A DNA stretch of 64,000 bases from Sphingobacterium sp. UBA5670 (GTDB lineage: Bacteria > Bacteroidota > Bacteroidia > Sphingobacteriales > Sphingobacteriaceae): the NCBI RefSeq assembly GCF_002420705.1, contig NZ_DIIM01000018.1:283982-347981 (forward strand), given 5' to 3'. The notes under the pieces were generated by a model. That model ran no database searches and was not told the origin of the DNA. It saw nothing but the letters and a program-made list of their open reading frames with translations. The translations under genes and the position numbers were made by a program. Position 1 is the first letter of the stretch. Each line of letters starts with the position of its first letter. Below are positions 9,625 through 20,000 of the stretch, in pieces.

Positions 9625-10869
9625 CTAGGGATCTAAAGGTTCATCCGGATCGATGGTATAAGCTTCTTCCTTCGCTTTAAATTCGATGATCACATCTGAA
9701 ATTCGTTTACCTAGTGAATATGGTACATACCCCAGTTCACGCATACAACGATCGCCCATTTTTTCAACCGCATCGATATGGGCTTTACTGCTGTTTACAA
9801 TAGCCCATTTATCTTTAGGAAAGCCATAATTCAAAAGAATACGCGCCGTATTGCGCAAGTTTGTTGTGGTATGTCTTGCATGCGGATCAATCAATATGGC
9901 CTTTTCAGGAACACCCATTACCTCAATCAGATATTTTTTCATCTCTATTGCTTCAATGAAACGAGTCTTGTAGGGATGTACTTTACCGCCAGACAGTACA
10001 ATAAAAGGAGCAAGTTTCTCAAAATAACTCCGGGCGGCCATACGCGCACGCAACATGCCACCGGGGCTAATTGGCTGCCCATAAACTTCAGGACCTGCAC
10101 CTAAAGTAAGTAACAGGCTATAAGGATAGCTTGCAAAGTCTATACTTTTGACCGCTTCGTAAGCTTTCTTATTTTCGAGCTCGATGAGTGGCTCCAACTG
10201 GGCAGCATCCCATCGCTCATTCACCTCAAGCAAGCGTACAGCAGTCATCATTGTCATAAAAAAGGCTGTTTTGCTTGTTGGAATGTCTTTGAGGATGTCT
10301 TGGCGCACATCATCCAGGAGATGGAGGTAGGCTGGACGTTTTACATCAAAAGAGATCGAATCTATCTGGGGATAATTAGGCTTTTTACCACCGGCATACA
10401 CATCCACCACATAGTTCATGGCCTTTAAATCCTGCTGCAAAGCTTTTTTGAAGTAGGATTTCGCAGTTTCATGTTGCAACAGACCATAAGTCATCGATGG
10501 GATAAGAGTAGACTGCACAAGCTGTTCCAATTTTTTGTCATGACCAAGTTGCTCCGCCAATTGCTCTGCCAAGAGGTCGATTTCCCCATCCTGCCATTTG
10601 AAAGCATTTAAGTAACAGCTGAGATCGCGACAATCAGTACTCATCGCAAAACGTTCGAACCTTTTTTCTAATACTTTTGCTATCGGTTTGGAGTCGACGA
10701 GCTCTTGGGTAAGTACAGGATCTTTTAAGAGCAAATAGGATGCATAATAATTCTTCTTGATCAGCCACTCCTGCGGACCAGTAGGCCTAACGTGTACCTG
10801 GCCTTTGGAAATATGCAGACAACATATTCCCAAAGCAAGTAAAAAGATCTTTCTGATATTTTTTATCAT
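9625..10869 (-). CDS. YdcF/SanA-type (DUF218) protein, exported
   Basis: A protein of 414 residues with a signal peptide (IFLLALGICCLHISKGQ). The first 270 residues are mostly helical and unrecognised. The DUF218 domain begins near residue 285 with PFIVLSGGKVHPYKTRF, continues with EVMGVPEKAILIDPHARHTTTNLRNTARIL, here in pieces GVPEKAILIDP and TTTNLRNTARIL, and ends with a strand carrying NSSKAH. DUF218 proteins (ElyC, SanA, YdcF) act in envelope and peptidoglycan metabolism in the cases studied; no reaction is assigned generally. It starts 17 bp after the SusD stop, so it is the third gene of the SusC-SusD operon. That placement suggests a periplasmic role in glycan handling, which is inference. 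Confidence 0.82.
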   Translation of the reverse strand: MIKNIRKIFLLALGICCLHISKGQVHVRPTGPQEWLIKKNYYASYLLLKDPVLTQELVDSKPIAKVLEKRFERFAMSTDCRDLSCYLNAFKWQDGEIDLLAEQLAEQLGHDKKLEQLVQSTLIPSMTYGLLQHETAKSYFKKALQQDLKAMNYVVDVYAGGKKPNYPQIDSISFDVKRPAYLHLLDDVRQDILKDIPTSKTAFFMTMMTAVRLLEVNERWDAAQLEPLIELENKKAYEAVKSIDFASYPYSLLLTLGAGPEVYGQPISPGGMLRARMAARSYFEKLAPFIVLSGGKVHPYKTRFIEAIEMKKYLIEVMGVPEKAILIDPHARHTTTNLRNTARILLNYGFPKDKWAIVNSSKAHIDAVEKMGDRCMRELGYVPYSLGKRISDVIIEFKAKEEAYTIDPDEPLDP

Positions 10870-10886
10870 AGCCGTTCAATTGCAGA

Positions 10887-12407
10887 TTAATAACCCGGGT
10901 TTTGATACATGCGTTCCGGATCCAATTTATATTCATCAAAAGGAATTGGATAGTATCTATCTTTTGTCGATATATTGGAGATTTTGGCATTGCCGTAGTC
11001 AGCCTGGCTTTTTGTTTTGAAATAAGTAACCAGTTCCTGTGCATTATAATTACGGATCAAATCAAACCAACGCTGGTTTTCAAATGCCAGTTCCACACGG
11101 CGTTCATGCAATATCGCCTCTTTTAAGGTCGGATATTTGCTGCTATAGGCAGTATTTAACATAGAGGCCGCATACGAAGGCAATCCTGCACGCTCACGTA
11201 CCTGATCCAAAAGCGCAATAGCTTCCGCATCTTTGCCCAGGTGAAATTTTGCTTCAGCCAGCAACAGCATCACATCCGCATAACGGATCAAGATCCAGTC
11301 GTTTCCACCCCAGCCGTTTGTTCCGGCAGCATCACTATTATCCCTAAATTTGGTTACAAACCAATCGTTAACCTGTGTATTTGTGGCAAACTTCACAGAG
11401 AAATCTTTCCGAATGTCGCTTTGTTCGTAATCCTTGACCAGATCTAGTTTTGCGACTTCACCAACACCTGTCGAATTGTAGCGGGAGTTGATGGTCTCCC
11501 CCCGTGCCTGGTAGTTACGGGCAACACTTGAACTATAATTCTGGTCACCCTGTTTGTACTGAATCTGGAAAACTAGTTCTTTACAACTATTTTTCTTGGT
11601 CACATCAAAAACATCGGCATAAGGGATTTCGTTCAGCTTACCGAAAGTACGCATCTGATAAGCCGCATTGAGGTACTGTTCTGCTTTCGCAAAATTCTCC
11701 GCACTTCCGGATGACTGCGTTGCGCCCAAAGTTAAGTATACTTGTCCCAAAATTGCATTGATGGCCGCTTTAGACGCTCTGCCGATGACGTAATCTTTCT
11801 GTGTATTGGGAAGATTGCTGGACAAAGCCTCCGTCAGATCTTTAATGATTTGTTCGTACACAATCGACTCTTTTTGCCGAAAAGCTAATTCATTTGCTTG
11901 TTCTTTACTGGTCACCTGTACCGTAGATAATGGAATATCTCCGAATTTACGCACCATGTGGAAATATAATAATGCACGTACAAATTTCGCTTCCGCAATA
12001 TAACGTCCTTTTAACTCTGCACTTGTAAAGGTCACATCGTCGACATGTGAAAGAACCACATTACAACGGCTGATTGCCGCGTACATAGCAGACCAATGTG
12101 TCTTTAGATAGGTATTACTTGGCAACAACGAAAAGTCATTGAATTGGAAAGGCTCCCCGGCATTGGATTGGTTATCATTGCGTCCACTATTATCAGAACG
12201 TTCCTCATTATACAATGTGCTGGATTCACCAAGCGTGCTTCCCGAACGAAGTGACTGGTAGAGCCCATTGACAGCCAATAGAACATCATTTTCCGACTTG
12301 AAGTAATCATCGATCGTGACGGCATTGGGATTTTTCTGATTTAAGAAATCTTTGGTACATGAAGACAATGCCAACAAAACAAAGGGTAATATATATCTCT
12401 TTTTCAT
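10887..12407 (-). CDS. SusD/RagB-family glycan-binding lipoprotein
   Basis: A protein of 506 residues. The N-terminus MKKRYILPFVLLALSSCTKDF has a lipoprotein signal with lipobox LSSC, so it is anchored to the outer membrane and probably surface-exposed. SusD features are NPNAVTIDDYFKSENDVLLAVNGLYQSL (starting near residue 27), the TPR helices around RALLYFHMVRKFGDIPL, the late WILIRYADVMLLLAEAKF, the ERRVELAFENQRWFDLIR block, and YPIPFDEYKLDPERMYQNPGY at the C-terminus. It partners with the SusC transporter whose gene ends 73 bp upstream. Together they should import an oligosaccharide, perhaps released by the neighbouring lyases and sulfatase. Confidence 0.95.
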   Translation of the reverse strand: MKKRYILPFVLLALSSCTKDFLNQKNPNAVTIDDYFKSENDVLLAVNGLYQSLRSGSTLGESSTLYNEERSDNSGRNDNQSNAGEPFQFNDFSLLPSNTYLKTHWSAMYAAISRCNVVLSHVDDVTFTSAELKGRYIAEAKFVRALLYFHMVRKFGDIPLSTVQVTSKEQANELAFRQKESIVYEQIIKDLTEALSSNLPNTQKDYVIGRASKAAINAILGQVYLTLGATQSSGSAENFAKAEQYLNAAYQMRTFGKLNEIPYADVFDVTKKNSCKELVFQIQYKQGDQNYSSSVARNYQARGETINSRYNSTGVGEVAKLDLVKDYEQSDIRKDFSVKFATNTQVNDWFVTKFRDNSDAAGTNGWGGNDWILIRYADVMLLLAEAKFHLGKDAEAIALLDQVRERAGLPSYAASMLNTAYSSKYPTLKEAILHERRVELAFENQRWFDLIRNYNAQELVTYFKTKSQADYGNAKISNISTKDRYYPIPFDEYKLDPERMYQNPGY

Positions 12408-12480
12408 CCTGTTATTTTTTTATATTTCATCAGCCTACGCAACCGCAAAGAGCAATCCGTAGGATTAATTTATCCTGCTA

Positions 12481-15400
12481 TTAGAAAGTTACTTTCACAC
12501 CAAGGTTATACGACCGCACCAATGGATAAAGCCCATAATCCACACCTGGAGTCAGGTTGCCGCGTTGATTATAATCCGGTTCCGGATTGTAGCCTTTGTA
12601 TTTAGAAATCGTAAATGGATTGTCCACCGTAGCGTAGACCCTTACGCCAGAAAGTGTTAACTTTTCTGCTAGGCTTTTGGGGAGATTGTAACCCAAAGCA
12701 ATATTTGTCATACGCAAAAATGAACCATCCTGCAGATAAAAATCGGAAAGGCGTGTACTGTTACTTTGCGTACCACCACGCGATGCACGGTATACTTTAC
12801 CATTTCCCGGATTTTGAGCTGAACGGTAACGTTGTGCCACATCCGCATATTGATTGCCGGAACCTTCCATATTGTAGAGGTAATAGTCATAGCCGTCCAA
12901 TACTTTATTCCCTTGGGAGCCGTTAAATGATGCGCGTAGATCGAATGCCTTATAACGTGCGTTGACGGCAAAACCATAGGTGAAATTAGGATGCGGATTG
13001 CCGATCACACGTTTATCGGCATCATTGACGATACCATTGCCATCTACATCTTCAAAATAAAGATCTCCAGGTTGTAGCGGAGTTGTTGAAGCCGCTGAAG
13101 GTGCGACAGTTTTATAATTCTCTTCAGTTGCGACGCCCAGAACTTTAAAACCATAGAACATACCGATTGGACTTCCTTCTTGTGTAATATGCGTTAAGTA
13201 AGAGCGTTCGGCACCATTGGTCAGGATAGTAGAAGCTCCTCCTAGATCAAGTACTTTATTTCTATTGACATTGATATTTCCGCTCAATCCCAATTCAAAT
13301 TCATTTTTACGAATCAGTGTTGCATCAATCTGTAGATCAAAACCTTTATTCTGCACCTTTGAATTAGGAAGATTCGTCAAGATCGTTGTTGATCCAGATA
13401 CAGCGGAGAGCGGCTGGTTGAATAATAAATTGAAGGAACGGCTCAGGTAGAAGTTGGTCATAATGTTGAGGCGACCTTTCAACAAGCCAAGATCGAGACC
13501 AGCGTTGTATTGCGAAGTTGATTCCCAGCCCAATTTTGGATCGAACAAATCACCTGCAGTATAGGAAGTCTCCACTTTATCGCCAAGAATAACTCCCGCT
13601 GGCGAGTTGATAACGGATAAAGCGCGATAATCACCAATATTATTATTTCCACTACGTCCCCAGCTCGCTCTTAGTTTGACCGTGGACTGCTCTCCTAACC
13701 AATCCGTATAAAATTCCTCCTTGGAGAGGGTCCAACCACCTGAAACCGATGGGAAGGTTCCCCATTTGTTATTTGGCCCGAAGCGCGATGAACCATCGGT
13801 ACGAATGGAAGCTGAAAGGAAATATTTAGAATCAAAACTATAGTTTACACGGCTAAAATAAGACTGGAGCGTTGTAATGCGTTTGAATGTATCTCCAGGG
13901 ATCAATTGGAAGTTAGAAGGATCAGCCCCCTTATCTGTAATTTCACCGATGGCATTATTATTAAAACCATTGGCCTTTACACCCTGATAATCATAATCTG
14001 TACGTTGAACCGAATAGCCCAGTAAAGCGGAGACCTGATGTTTGCCACCAAAGGTCTTATTATAGTTTAGTGTTGCCTCCATCAGTTTATCCAATTCACT
14101 TTTTGTTTTGGCTTCTGCGTAGGCCGCAGATACCGCTTGCGGTGAAAATGGTTTGTTATTCCCATCAGAAAGACTTGTGGGGCGAAAATAATCATATTTC
14201 TCGTCATAAGTAGACAATCCACCGTTTACTTTAAGATTTAAGCCATCAATAATGGAGAAATCAGCAAAAGCATTGTATAAACCCCTCTTTCCACGACGGT
14301 TATTTTTAATCTCAGTGACATAAGCCAATGGATTTTCTGGATTCTGGATACCATAGTTATTTGCAGAAAGATCGGCCATCAGGTATTTGGCATAGGTCCC
14401 ATCTTCGTTATAAACAGGGAGAGTCGGCAGATAGATTAATGCCGCCATGGACGGACTTCTGTCGTAACGGCCGGTAGTTACCTCGTTATTGTCGTTATAC
14501 GTAAAGGACACATTGGCGCCAACGGTCAGCCTTTTACTCACTTTGCTATCGATATTGGCTCGGAAATTAAAGACTTTCTGATCTGTACCAAGCATGATAC
14601 CTTGTTGATTCTGATAAGACCCACTTAGGAAATAGCGATTTTTTTCGTTACCGCCATACGTAGATAGGTTATGACGTTGGAAAGGAGCATTACGGTATAA
14701 GGCATCCTGCCAATCCGTATCATATTTCGCTTTTTTTGCTGTACCGGACGCAAAGTCATAGTAGTCTTCAGGAATACTTACTGAACCGGCATTTCCAACA
14801 TTGGCGATACGAGTTTTATTATCGTCAAAGCGTCTACTGTCGCTCCAAGCGATCCCTTTCGTAGCAAGCAGGTCTCTATAGGAATTGTTACGACCATCAA
14901 TTAAGAGATCAATAAACTGTTCTGAATTTAAAACATCGATTTTCTTGGAAAGCTGACCAAAGCCACCCAATACTTCGTAGTCCACATTACTTTTACCTTC
15001 CTTGCCACGCTTGGTTGTAATCAATACAACACCACCAGCACCACGGGACCCATAGATCGCAGCAGAAGCGGCATCCTTTAAAACATCGATAGACTCAATA
15101 TCATTGGGATTGATATTGAGATTGTTCCCTGCTGGATAACCATCAATAACGTACAATGGATCCGAACCGGCATTGATCGATCCCATTCCGCGAACACGCA
15201 TTTTGGTCCCATCGTATGGAGCACCACTTGTCTGCATCACCTGTACGCCCGCTACTTTACCAACCAATGCCTGGGATAATTTTGGTGCGCTCAAATTAAG
15301 TTCCTCCGCCTTAACGCTGGCGATCGCCCCAGTGACATCCGACTTTCTGATTCGCTGATAACCGATAGAGATGGTCACCTCTTCCAGCGTATTCTCGTCT

Positions 15401-15732
15401 GCCTGTAAGGAAAAGATCTGCCCATTGGATTGGGAGACAGACTGCACGAGCCTGCTATACCCAATAAAGGAAATACCTAGGCTATCACCCATTTCGGCTT
15501 CGATCTGGAAATTTCCTTTTTCGTCAGACTGAACAGATTTTTTACTTTTCAAATTTTGGACGGTTGCTCCTGCGACAGCATTTCCCTGGGCGTCGACGAC
15601 ACGACCTTTGACGATTCCCTGTACATGCGTAATGTGCGATGAGGTTAGAATGAGCGGTTTGGCTTGAACAGCTGGTAAGCTCGCTGCAATGGCACATAAC
15701 AACCAAAAGACATTGTTGGCTTTAAATTTCAT
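12481..15732 (-). CDS. SusC/RagA-family TonB-dependent outer-membrane transporter
   Basis: A protein of 1083 residues with a signal peptide (FWLLCAIAASLPAVQAKP). A CarboxypepD_reg-like beta-sandwich domain follows (GIVKGRVVDAQGNAVAGATV, about residues 40-115). A TonB-box-like stretch EEVTISIGY precedes the plug domain, which contains GKVAGVQVMQTSG and the SusC signature YVIDGYPAGNNLNINPNDIESIDVLKDAAS in pieces (YVIDGYPAG, DIESIDVLKDAASAAIYGSR). The remainder is a 22-strand-type barrel ending in a terminal aromatic strand (VRSYNLGVKVTF). It forms a lid-and-barrel import complex with the SusD encoded downstream. Its usual length is about 1000-1100 residues, so this gene is intact. No regulator sits directly beside it. 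Confidence 0.96.
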   Translation of the reverse strand: MKFKANNVFWLLCAIAASLPAVQAKPLILTSSHITHVQGIVKGRVVDAQGNAVAGATVQNLKSKKSVQSDEKGNFQIEAEMGDSLGISFIGYSRLVQSVSQSNGQIFSLQADENTLEEVTISIGYQRIRKSDVTGAIASVKAEELNLSAPKLSQALVGKVAGVQVMQTSGAPYDGTKMRVRGMGSINAGSDPLYVIDGYPAGNNLNINPNDIESIDVLKDAASAAIYGSRGAGGVVLITTKRGKEGKSNVDYEVLGGFGQLSKKIDVLNSEQFIDLLIDGRNNSYRDLLATKGIAWSDSRRFDDNKTRIANVGNAGSVSIPEDYYDFASGTAKKAKYDTDWQDALYRNAPFQRHNLSTYGGNEKNRYFLSGSYQNQQGIMLGTDQKVFNFRANIDSKVSKRLTVGANVSFTYNDNNEVTTGRYDRSPSMAALIYLPTLPVYNEDGTYAKYLMADLSANNYGIQNPENPLAYVTEIKNNRRGKRGLYNAFADFSIIDGLNLKVNGGLSTYDEKYDYFRPTSLSDGNNKPFSPQAVSAAYAEAKTKSELDKLMEATLNYNKTFGGKHQVSALLGYSVQRTDYDYQGVKANGFNNNAIGEITDKGADPSNFQLIPGDTFKRITTLQSYFSRVNYSFDSKYFLSASIRTDGSSRFGPNNKWGTFPSVSGGWTLSKEEFYTDWLGEQSTVKLRASWGRSGNNNIGDYRALSVINSPAGVILGDKVETSYTAGDLFDPKLGWESTSQYNAGLDLGLLKGRLNIMTNFYLSRSFNLLFNQPLSAVSGSTTILTNLPNSKVQNKGFDLQIDATLIRKNEFELGLSGNINVNRNKVLDLGGASTILTNGAERSYLTHITQEGSPIGMFYGFKVLGVATEENYKTVAPSAASTTPLQPGDLYFEDVDGNGIVNDADKRVIGNPHPNFTYGFAVNARYKAFDLRASFNGSQGNKVLDGYDYYLYNMEGSGNQYADVAQRYRSAQNPGNGKVYRASRGGTQSNSTRLSDFYLQDGSFLRMTNIALGYNLPKSLAEKLTLSGVRVYATVDNPFTISKYKGYNPEPDYNQRGNLTPGVDYGLYPLVRSYNLGVKVTF

Positions 15733-15870
15733 AAGTAGCGCATTTGATTTATGGGTACAAGATTACAAATGCTATATGAAGGCAGGGTCAATAAAACATT
15801 AACAGTTTTTAACTAAACCGAGTTAGCAAGCTACAAAAGCTTAACAAAAGGATAACAAAAAAACTAAGAT

Positions 15871-16230
15871 TTATTTCTTAAGCTTCCTGCTAAAAAACCT
15901 ATAAATCCATAAAATTAGAAGATATAAGATAGCAGCAAAAAGAATATCGCCGATCAATTTTAGAAGTTCAAATTCTTGATAGCCGACATGTTCCTTTAGA
16001 TCGAGACTATAGCCGCTTCCCTCCCTATAGAATATCCAGGGAAATCCTAGGGTTAAATTGCCGTCGATGTTCAGTTCGTTGTGATAGAAACAAACTGTCA
16101 AAATAGCAAAAACACCAATAGTACCAACAAGCACTTTGAATAATGCTGGCACTATTGATGTCTTACGTTGTTCAGGTTTTGCGTACATGCTTAAATATAA
16201 AGATTCTTTTTGATTGCTCCCGATAGACAT
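15871..16230 (-). CDS. Small two-span membrane protein, function unknown
   Basis: A protein of 119 residues with no family I recognise. Two hydrophobic segments are visible: about residues 29-48 (ALFKVLVGTIGVFAILTVCF) and 90-110 (IGDILFAAILYLLILWIYRF), the latter followed by a basic tail RKLKK. This fits an inner-membrane protein with two spans and a short soluble loop. It lies 138 bp upstream of SusC on the same strand and 150 bp downstream of the winged-helix-like gene, so its operon membership is unclear. Hydrophobicity and codon use look like a real gene rather than chance. Confidence 0.6.
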   Translation of the reverse strand: MSIGSNQKESLYLSMYAKPEQRKTSIVPALFKVLVGTIGVFAILTVCFYHNELNIDGNLTLGFPWIFYREGSGYSLDLKEHVGYQEFELLKLIGDILFAAILYLLILWIYRFFSRKLKK

Positions 16231-16379
16231 AATTGTTATCTAACAAACTAATTATAAGCCGGTCGAAAATGCAGATCAGAAAAACTATGTCTGGTAAGAT
16301 TTATCCTTAATTCGCCATACGCTCCTTCAAAGGTGGTGGGTTTTAAAAATGATCTTTATTCGCATATATCCCACCTTGA

Positions 16380-17099
16380 TTAATTAAATTTTGCATGCGC
16401 CTCTCTTCTATTAACCGGATAAAAAGAAAAACGTCCCTCCATATTTCTGACGACCAATCTATTTTGCTGAATGAGTCCATACAGCACATTTTTCAAGTGT
16501 CTTGGATAAATCTGAAGATGTACCTGACCTGTTTCCTTAACTTTCCGAAAAAGTTGCCAAGGAGCTGCACCGTAGGCAAAGAAATCCTCATCCAGTAGTC
16601 CGTCAATCTTTTGCCGTACATGTAACATTGCATCCGATTCAATTTGAATGTCTTTTTCAGATTTCCATTCCTCAAATTGCAATTTTGGGACAGCAGGCTT
16701 CTTCTCTCCTTTCACAAACTGCCAAGACAGTTCAATCTGGTAGTTCCATTTCACCTCATCCTCTTCAATATGAAGACGGACGAGACGTTCTTCGGAAACT
16801 TCATATTGTTCACGGTGAAATTTCATCGGTTCAATGCATGAACTCGTGTATATTCGATCCAGTAAGATCGATTCCTGGGCCAAAAAACTTCGCGCCTGAT
16901 ACATTTTTTCAAAGTCTAAATACGCGTGATCAGGCCTACCAAGCAGGAACGAAAGTTCTTCAGGTCTCCAACCCTTTTCTATCCTCCGTTTTAGGTAGGT
17001 GTACCATAGTTGAAAATCGTGCGAATACATCATTCCCCCATGGGATGTTTTTAGTGCAGATACTTTTTTGATCATTATAGTGTACAATTGGTTATTCAA
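16380..17099 (-). CDS. Uncharacterised protein with possible HTH and winged-helix regions, SNF2-associated
   Basis: A protein of 239 residues, soluble, with no signal peptide. The ATG at 17099 overlaps the last 8 bp of the SNF2 gene, suggesting translational coupling; later in-frame starts at 17075 or 17030 are possible. Near residues 38-55, KGWRPEELSFLLGRPDHAY has the spacing of an XRE-like helix-turn-helix. The C-terminal 55 residues (APWQLFRKVKETGQVHL, then LYGLIQQNRLVVRNMEGRFSF) look like a winged helix. The middle is rich in charged strands and unrecognised. Its place as last gene of the HEPN-like/SNF2 operon suggests it works with the helicase, perhaps as a DNA-binding partner. That role is inference; no family name can be given. 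Confidence 0.7.
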   Translation of the reverse strand: MNNQLYTIMIKKVSALKTSHGGMMYSHDFQLWYTYLKRRIEKGWRPEELSFLLGRPDHAYLDFEKMYQARSFLAQESILLDRIYTSSCIEPMKFHREQYEVSEERLVRLHIEEDEVKWNYQIELSWQFVKGEKKPAVPKLQFEEWKSEKDIQIESDAMLHVRQKIDGLLDEDFFAYGAAPWQLFRKVKETGQVHLQIYPRHLKNVLYGLIQQNRLVVRNMEGRFSFYPVNRREAHAKFN

Positions 17100-20000
17100 A
17101 TAATTTAAGCAGCTCCTCTTTACTGATCGATTTCATCAGATTCGTTTCATCTAAAATGAGTCCTTCGGATATTCGTTTTTTACTTTCCTGAAGTGCTAAG
17201 ATGTATTCTTCAACGGAATCCCGACAAACAATCTTGTAAGCCATGACATGTTTGTCCTGACCAATGCGGTAGCATCGATCTATGGCCTGTGCTTCGGCAG
17301 CAGGATTCCACCAAGGGTCCAAAACATAAACATAATCAGCCGCGGTCAGATTCAAGCCCGTTCCTCCCGCTTTAAGACTGATTAAAAATACACGGCATTC
17401 GTCCTCGTTCTGAAATCTTTCAACCGCATTTTGACGCTGATCCTGATTCATTTTACCATCAAGGTAGGTATAAGCTATTCCCTTATTTTCGATTCGTTGA
17501 CCCGCGAGCTTAAGCATGGAAGTATATGCTGAGAATAGTAAGATCTTATGATTTGGAGCTACTTCGTCCATGATCTCATCAATAAAATCCAATTTGATCG
17601 AATCCTGGCTGAAGCCACCATCTTTCATTAGAACAGGCGAGTTACAAAGCTGCCGCAATTTTTGCAATGCCTCAATGGCCAGAAATTTGGATTTTGTAGC
17701 ATCAGTGCTATTCAGATTACTCTCGATCTCCCCCTTGAATATTTTTCTGACTTTATCGTATATCTTTCTCTGCTCCGGGAGCATATCCATATAAAGAACT
17801 GTTTCGGTTTTTTCAGGGAGGTCCAAAGCAACCTGCTTTTTTGTACGCCGAAGTATAAAAGGCTGGATCATCTTTTGGAGGTTAATAACCGTTTCCTGTG
17901 CTATATCTTCTCCCTTAATCCCTGAATAGGTTTTGTTGAAACTACTGTAACTACCGAAAAATCCCGGGTTGACCATACTCATTTGCGCGTAGATATCCTC
18001 CACTCCATTTTCGATAGGTGTTCCCGTCATCGCTATGCGATAGCAAGATTGTAGCTCAATGAGCGATTTAAATCTTTTTGAATGACGATTTTTAACCGCC
18101 TGCGACTCATCTAAAATCATGTAACTAAAGGATTGCGACGTCAGAAAATCTAGTTCCATCATCACAGTTCCGTAAGTTGTAATCAGAATTGATTCATTTG
18201 CTAATTCACTAATTTCTTTCCTTTTTTGTCCATGATAAATAAGCGTAGCCCGATTAGGTGCAAATTTTTTGAATTCGGATTGCCAATTGAAGAGTAAGGA
18301 ATTAGGGACAATAATAATTGAGGGCGCTGCCTGTGGATTATTTTGATAGAAATATTCCAAAAGTGTTATTGCCTGTAAGGTTTTCCCTAATCCCATATCG
18401 TCAGCCAGGATACCTCCCCATTGAAATTCATTTAGGAATGCCATCCAGCTGAATCCTGTCTGCTGGTAAGGACGCAACTCCGCCTGAATCTCTTTCGGAA
18501 TACCTAACAAAGTTATTTCGTCCGTATTCATCAGTTTCTTTCGACGTTCTGCTAAGCTATTTTGGATAATACGGGGGTCAACTCGATCCAATTTTGTCTG
18601 GAAAGACAGCAATTGGGCCGAAGTGAATTTAAGACAGTCGTTTTCAACCACAGCATAATTAAACAGCGTCTCAAACAATTCTTTATCCGAAGATTTGATA
18701 TAGCCGAAGGATTTATCCACTAATTGAATACTGCTATAGTCATTTACTATCTTTTCTTTAAACTCTCCAGGTAAATAGGTATTAGTTCCAAATTTGAAAA
18801 TTATATAAATGGAAAATATATTGTTCTCCTGATGAATATTCAATACTTGCCATGTTAGTTGGTGTGGATACAGGTTAGTTCCTTTTGAAATATTATTCAG
18901 CGCAATTTTATACCCTTTGCTCCGACATTTCTTTATAAATTCGTAAAGTCTATTCCGATGATAATACTCATGCAGCTTTGAGCGCTTAGTCATTCTATTG
19001 GTACTGATTTCAAACCTTGGCAGGTGCTTTTCAGTAAAGTCATTAAACTCATTCTCGCCTACAAGATCCCTCTCGATATACATGCAACTTCCATTCTCAG
19101 ATTTTAAAATCAGGTTTCCGCCATTTGAAATTACATATTCTTCATTTTCACTCAGTACACCTTTCAATTCAAAATTTAAATAGCCATCTCCATCTTTCTC
19201 CACTGCGACCTTAAATTCATGTAAACGATGAGCTTCATCGGAAACAAAAACAGTATCTTCATCTAAAGGTTCAAGTTCTATGTAAAACGATGTTGACAGT
19301 GGTATCAGAATATGCGTAAAGAAATCCTCATAGTCCTTCTTTAACACCGTGATTTTATTTGAGATTTGTGAAAAGGAACGTAACAGAAACTCCTTTTGTA
19401 GATTATCAACAAAAAGACATTCATTTTCATTCAGATTGACAAAGAAGAAATTGGACCGACATTCGGATCTGTAGTCTTTTAATTCTTCGCCTTTATAAGC
19501 AACAATTAAGGACAAAAGCAGGTAATCATTATCCTCTTTCAAGTGAAATTTCAAGCTAAGATCATTATCAGCTAAAATCACATTTTTATAGATCGTACGA
19601 TATCTGGACGGATACTTGAAGTTTTCAATCTCAGTCCTCAGATTACTCCTCTCGACAAAGGCGACACGCAGTTCGGGATCTGAACCTCCTCGCAGAATTT
19701 TACGCCACGCATTAATGATATATTCCTTTCCAACACTATTACGTTCATCTTTCACTACATCTTCCCCTTCATGCTTCGAATGTTTTTGGGCACTTTTTGA
19801 AAACGCCAAGATCTTACGGCATAAAGTAATTTTCAAAACATCACGATCAGCAATATCGGGCATTTCATTACCAAATTCTTCCAGACAATTTATTCTCTTT
19901 TCCGTGTCAAAGGGGATTAGGAAGGGTAGACCTTCCACTTGACGCTCTCTAGGAACGACATATATAAGATCCGAAAAACGGGATTCAAGATTTCCCAACC

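Noticed and set aside
16333..16377. Imperfect GGTGGG / CCCACC inverted repeat after the winged-helix-like gene
   Set aside because: The arms are short, the loop long and no T-run follows on the minus strand, so a terminator cannot be supported.
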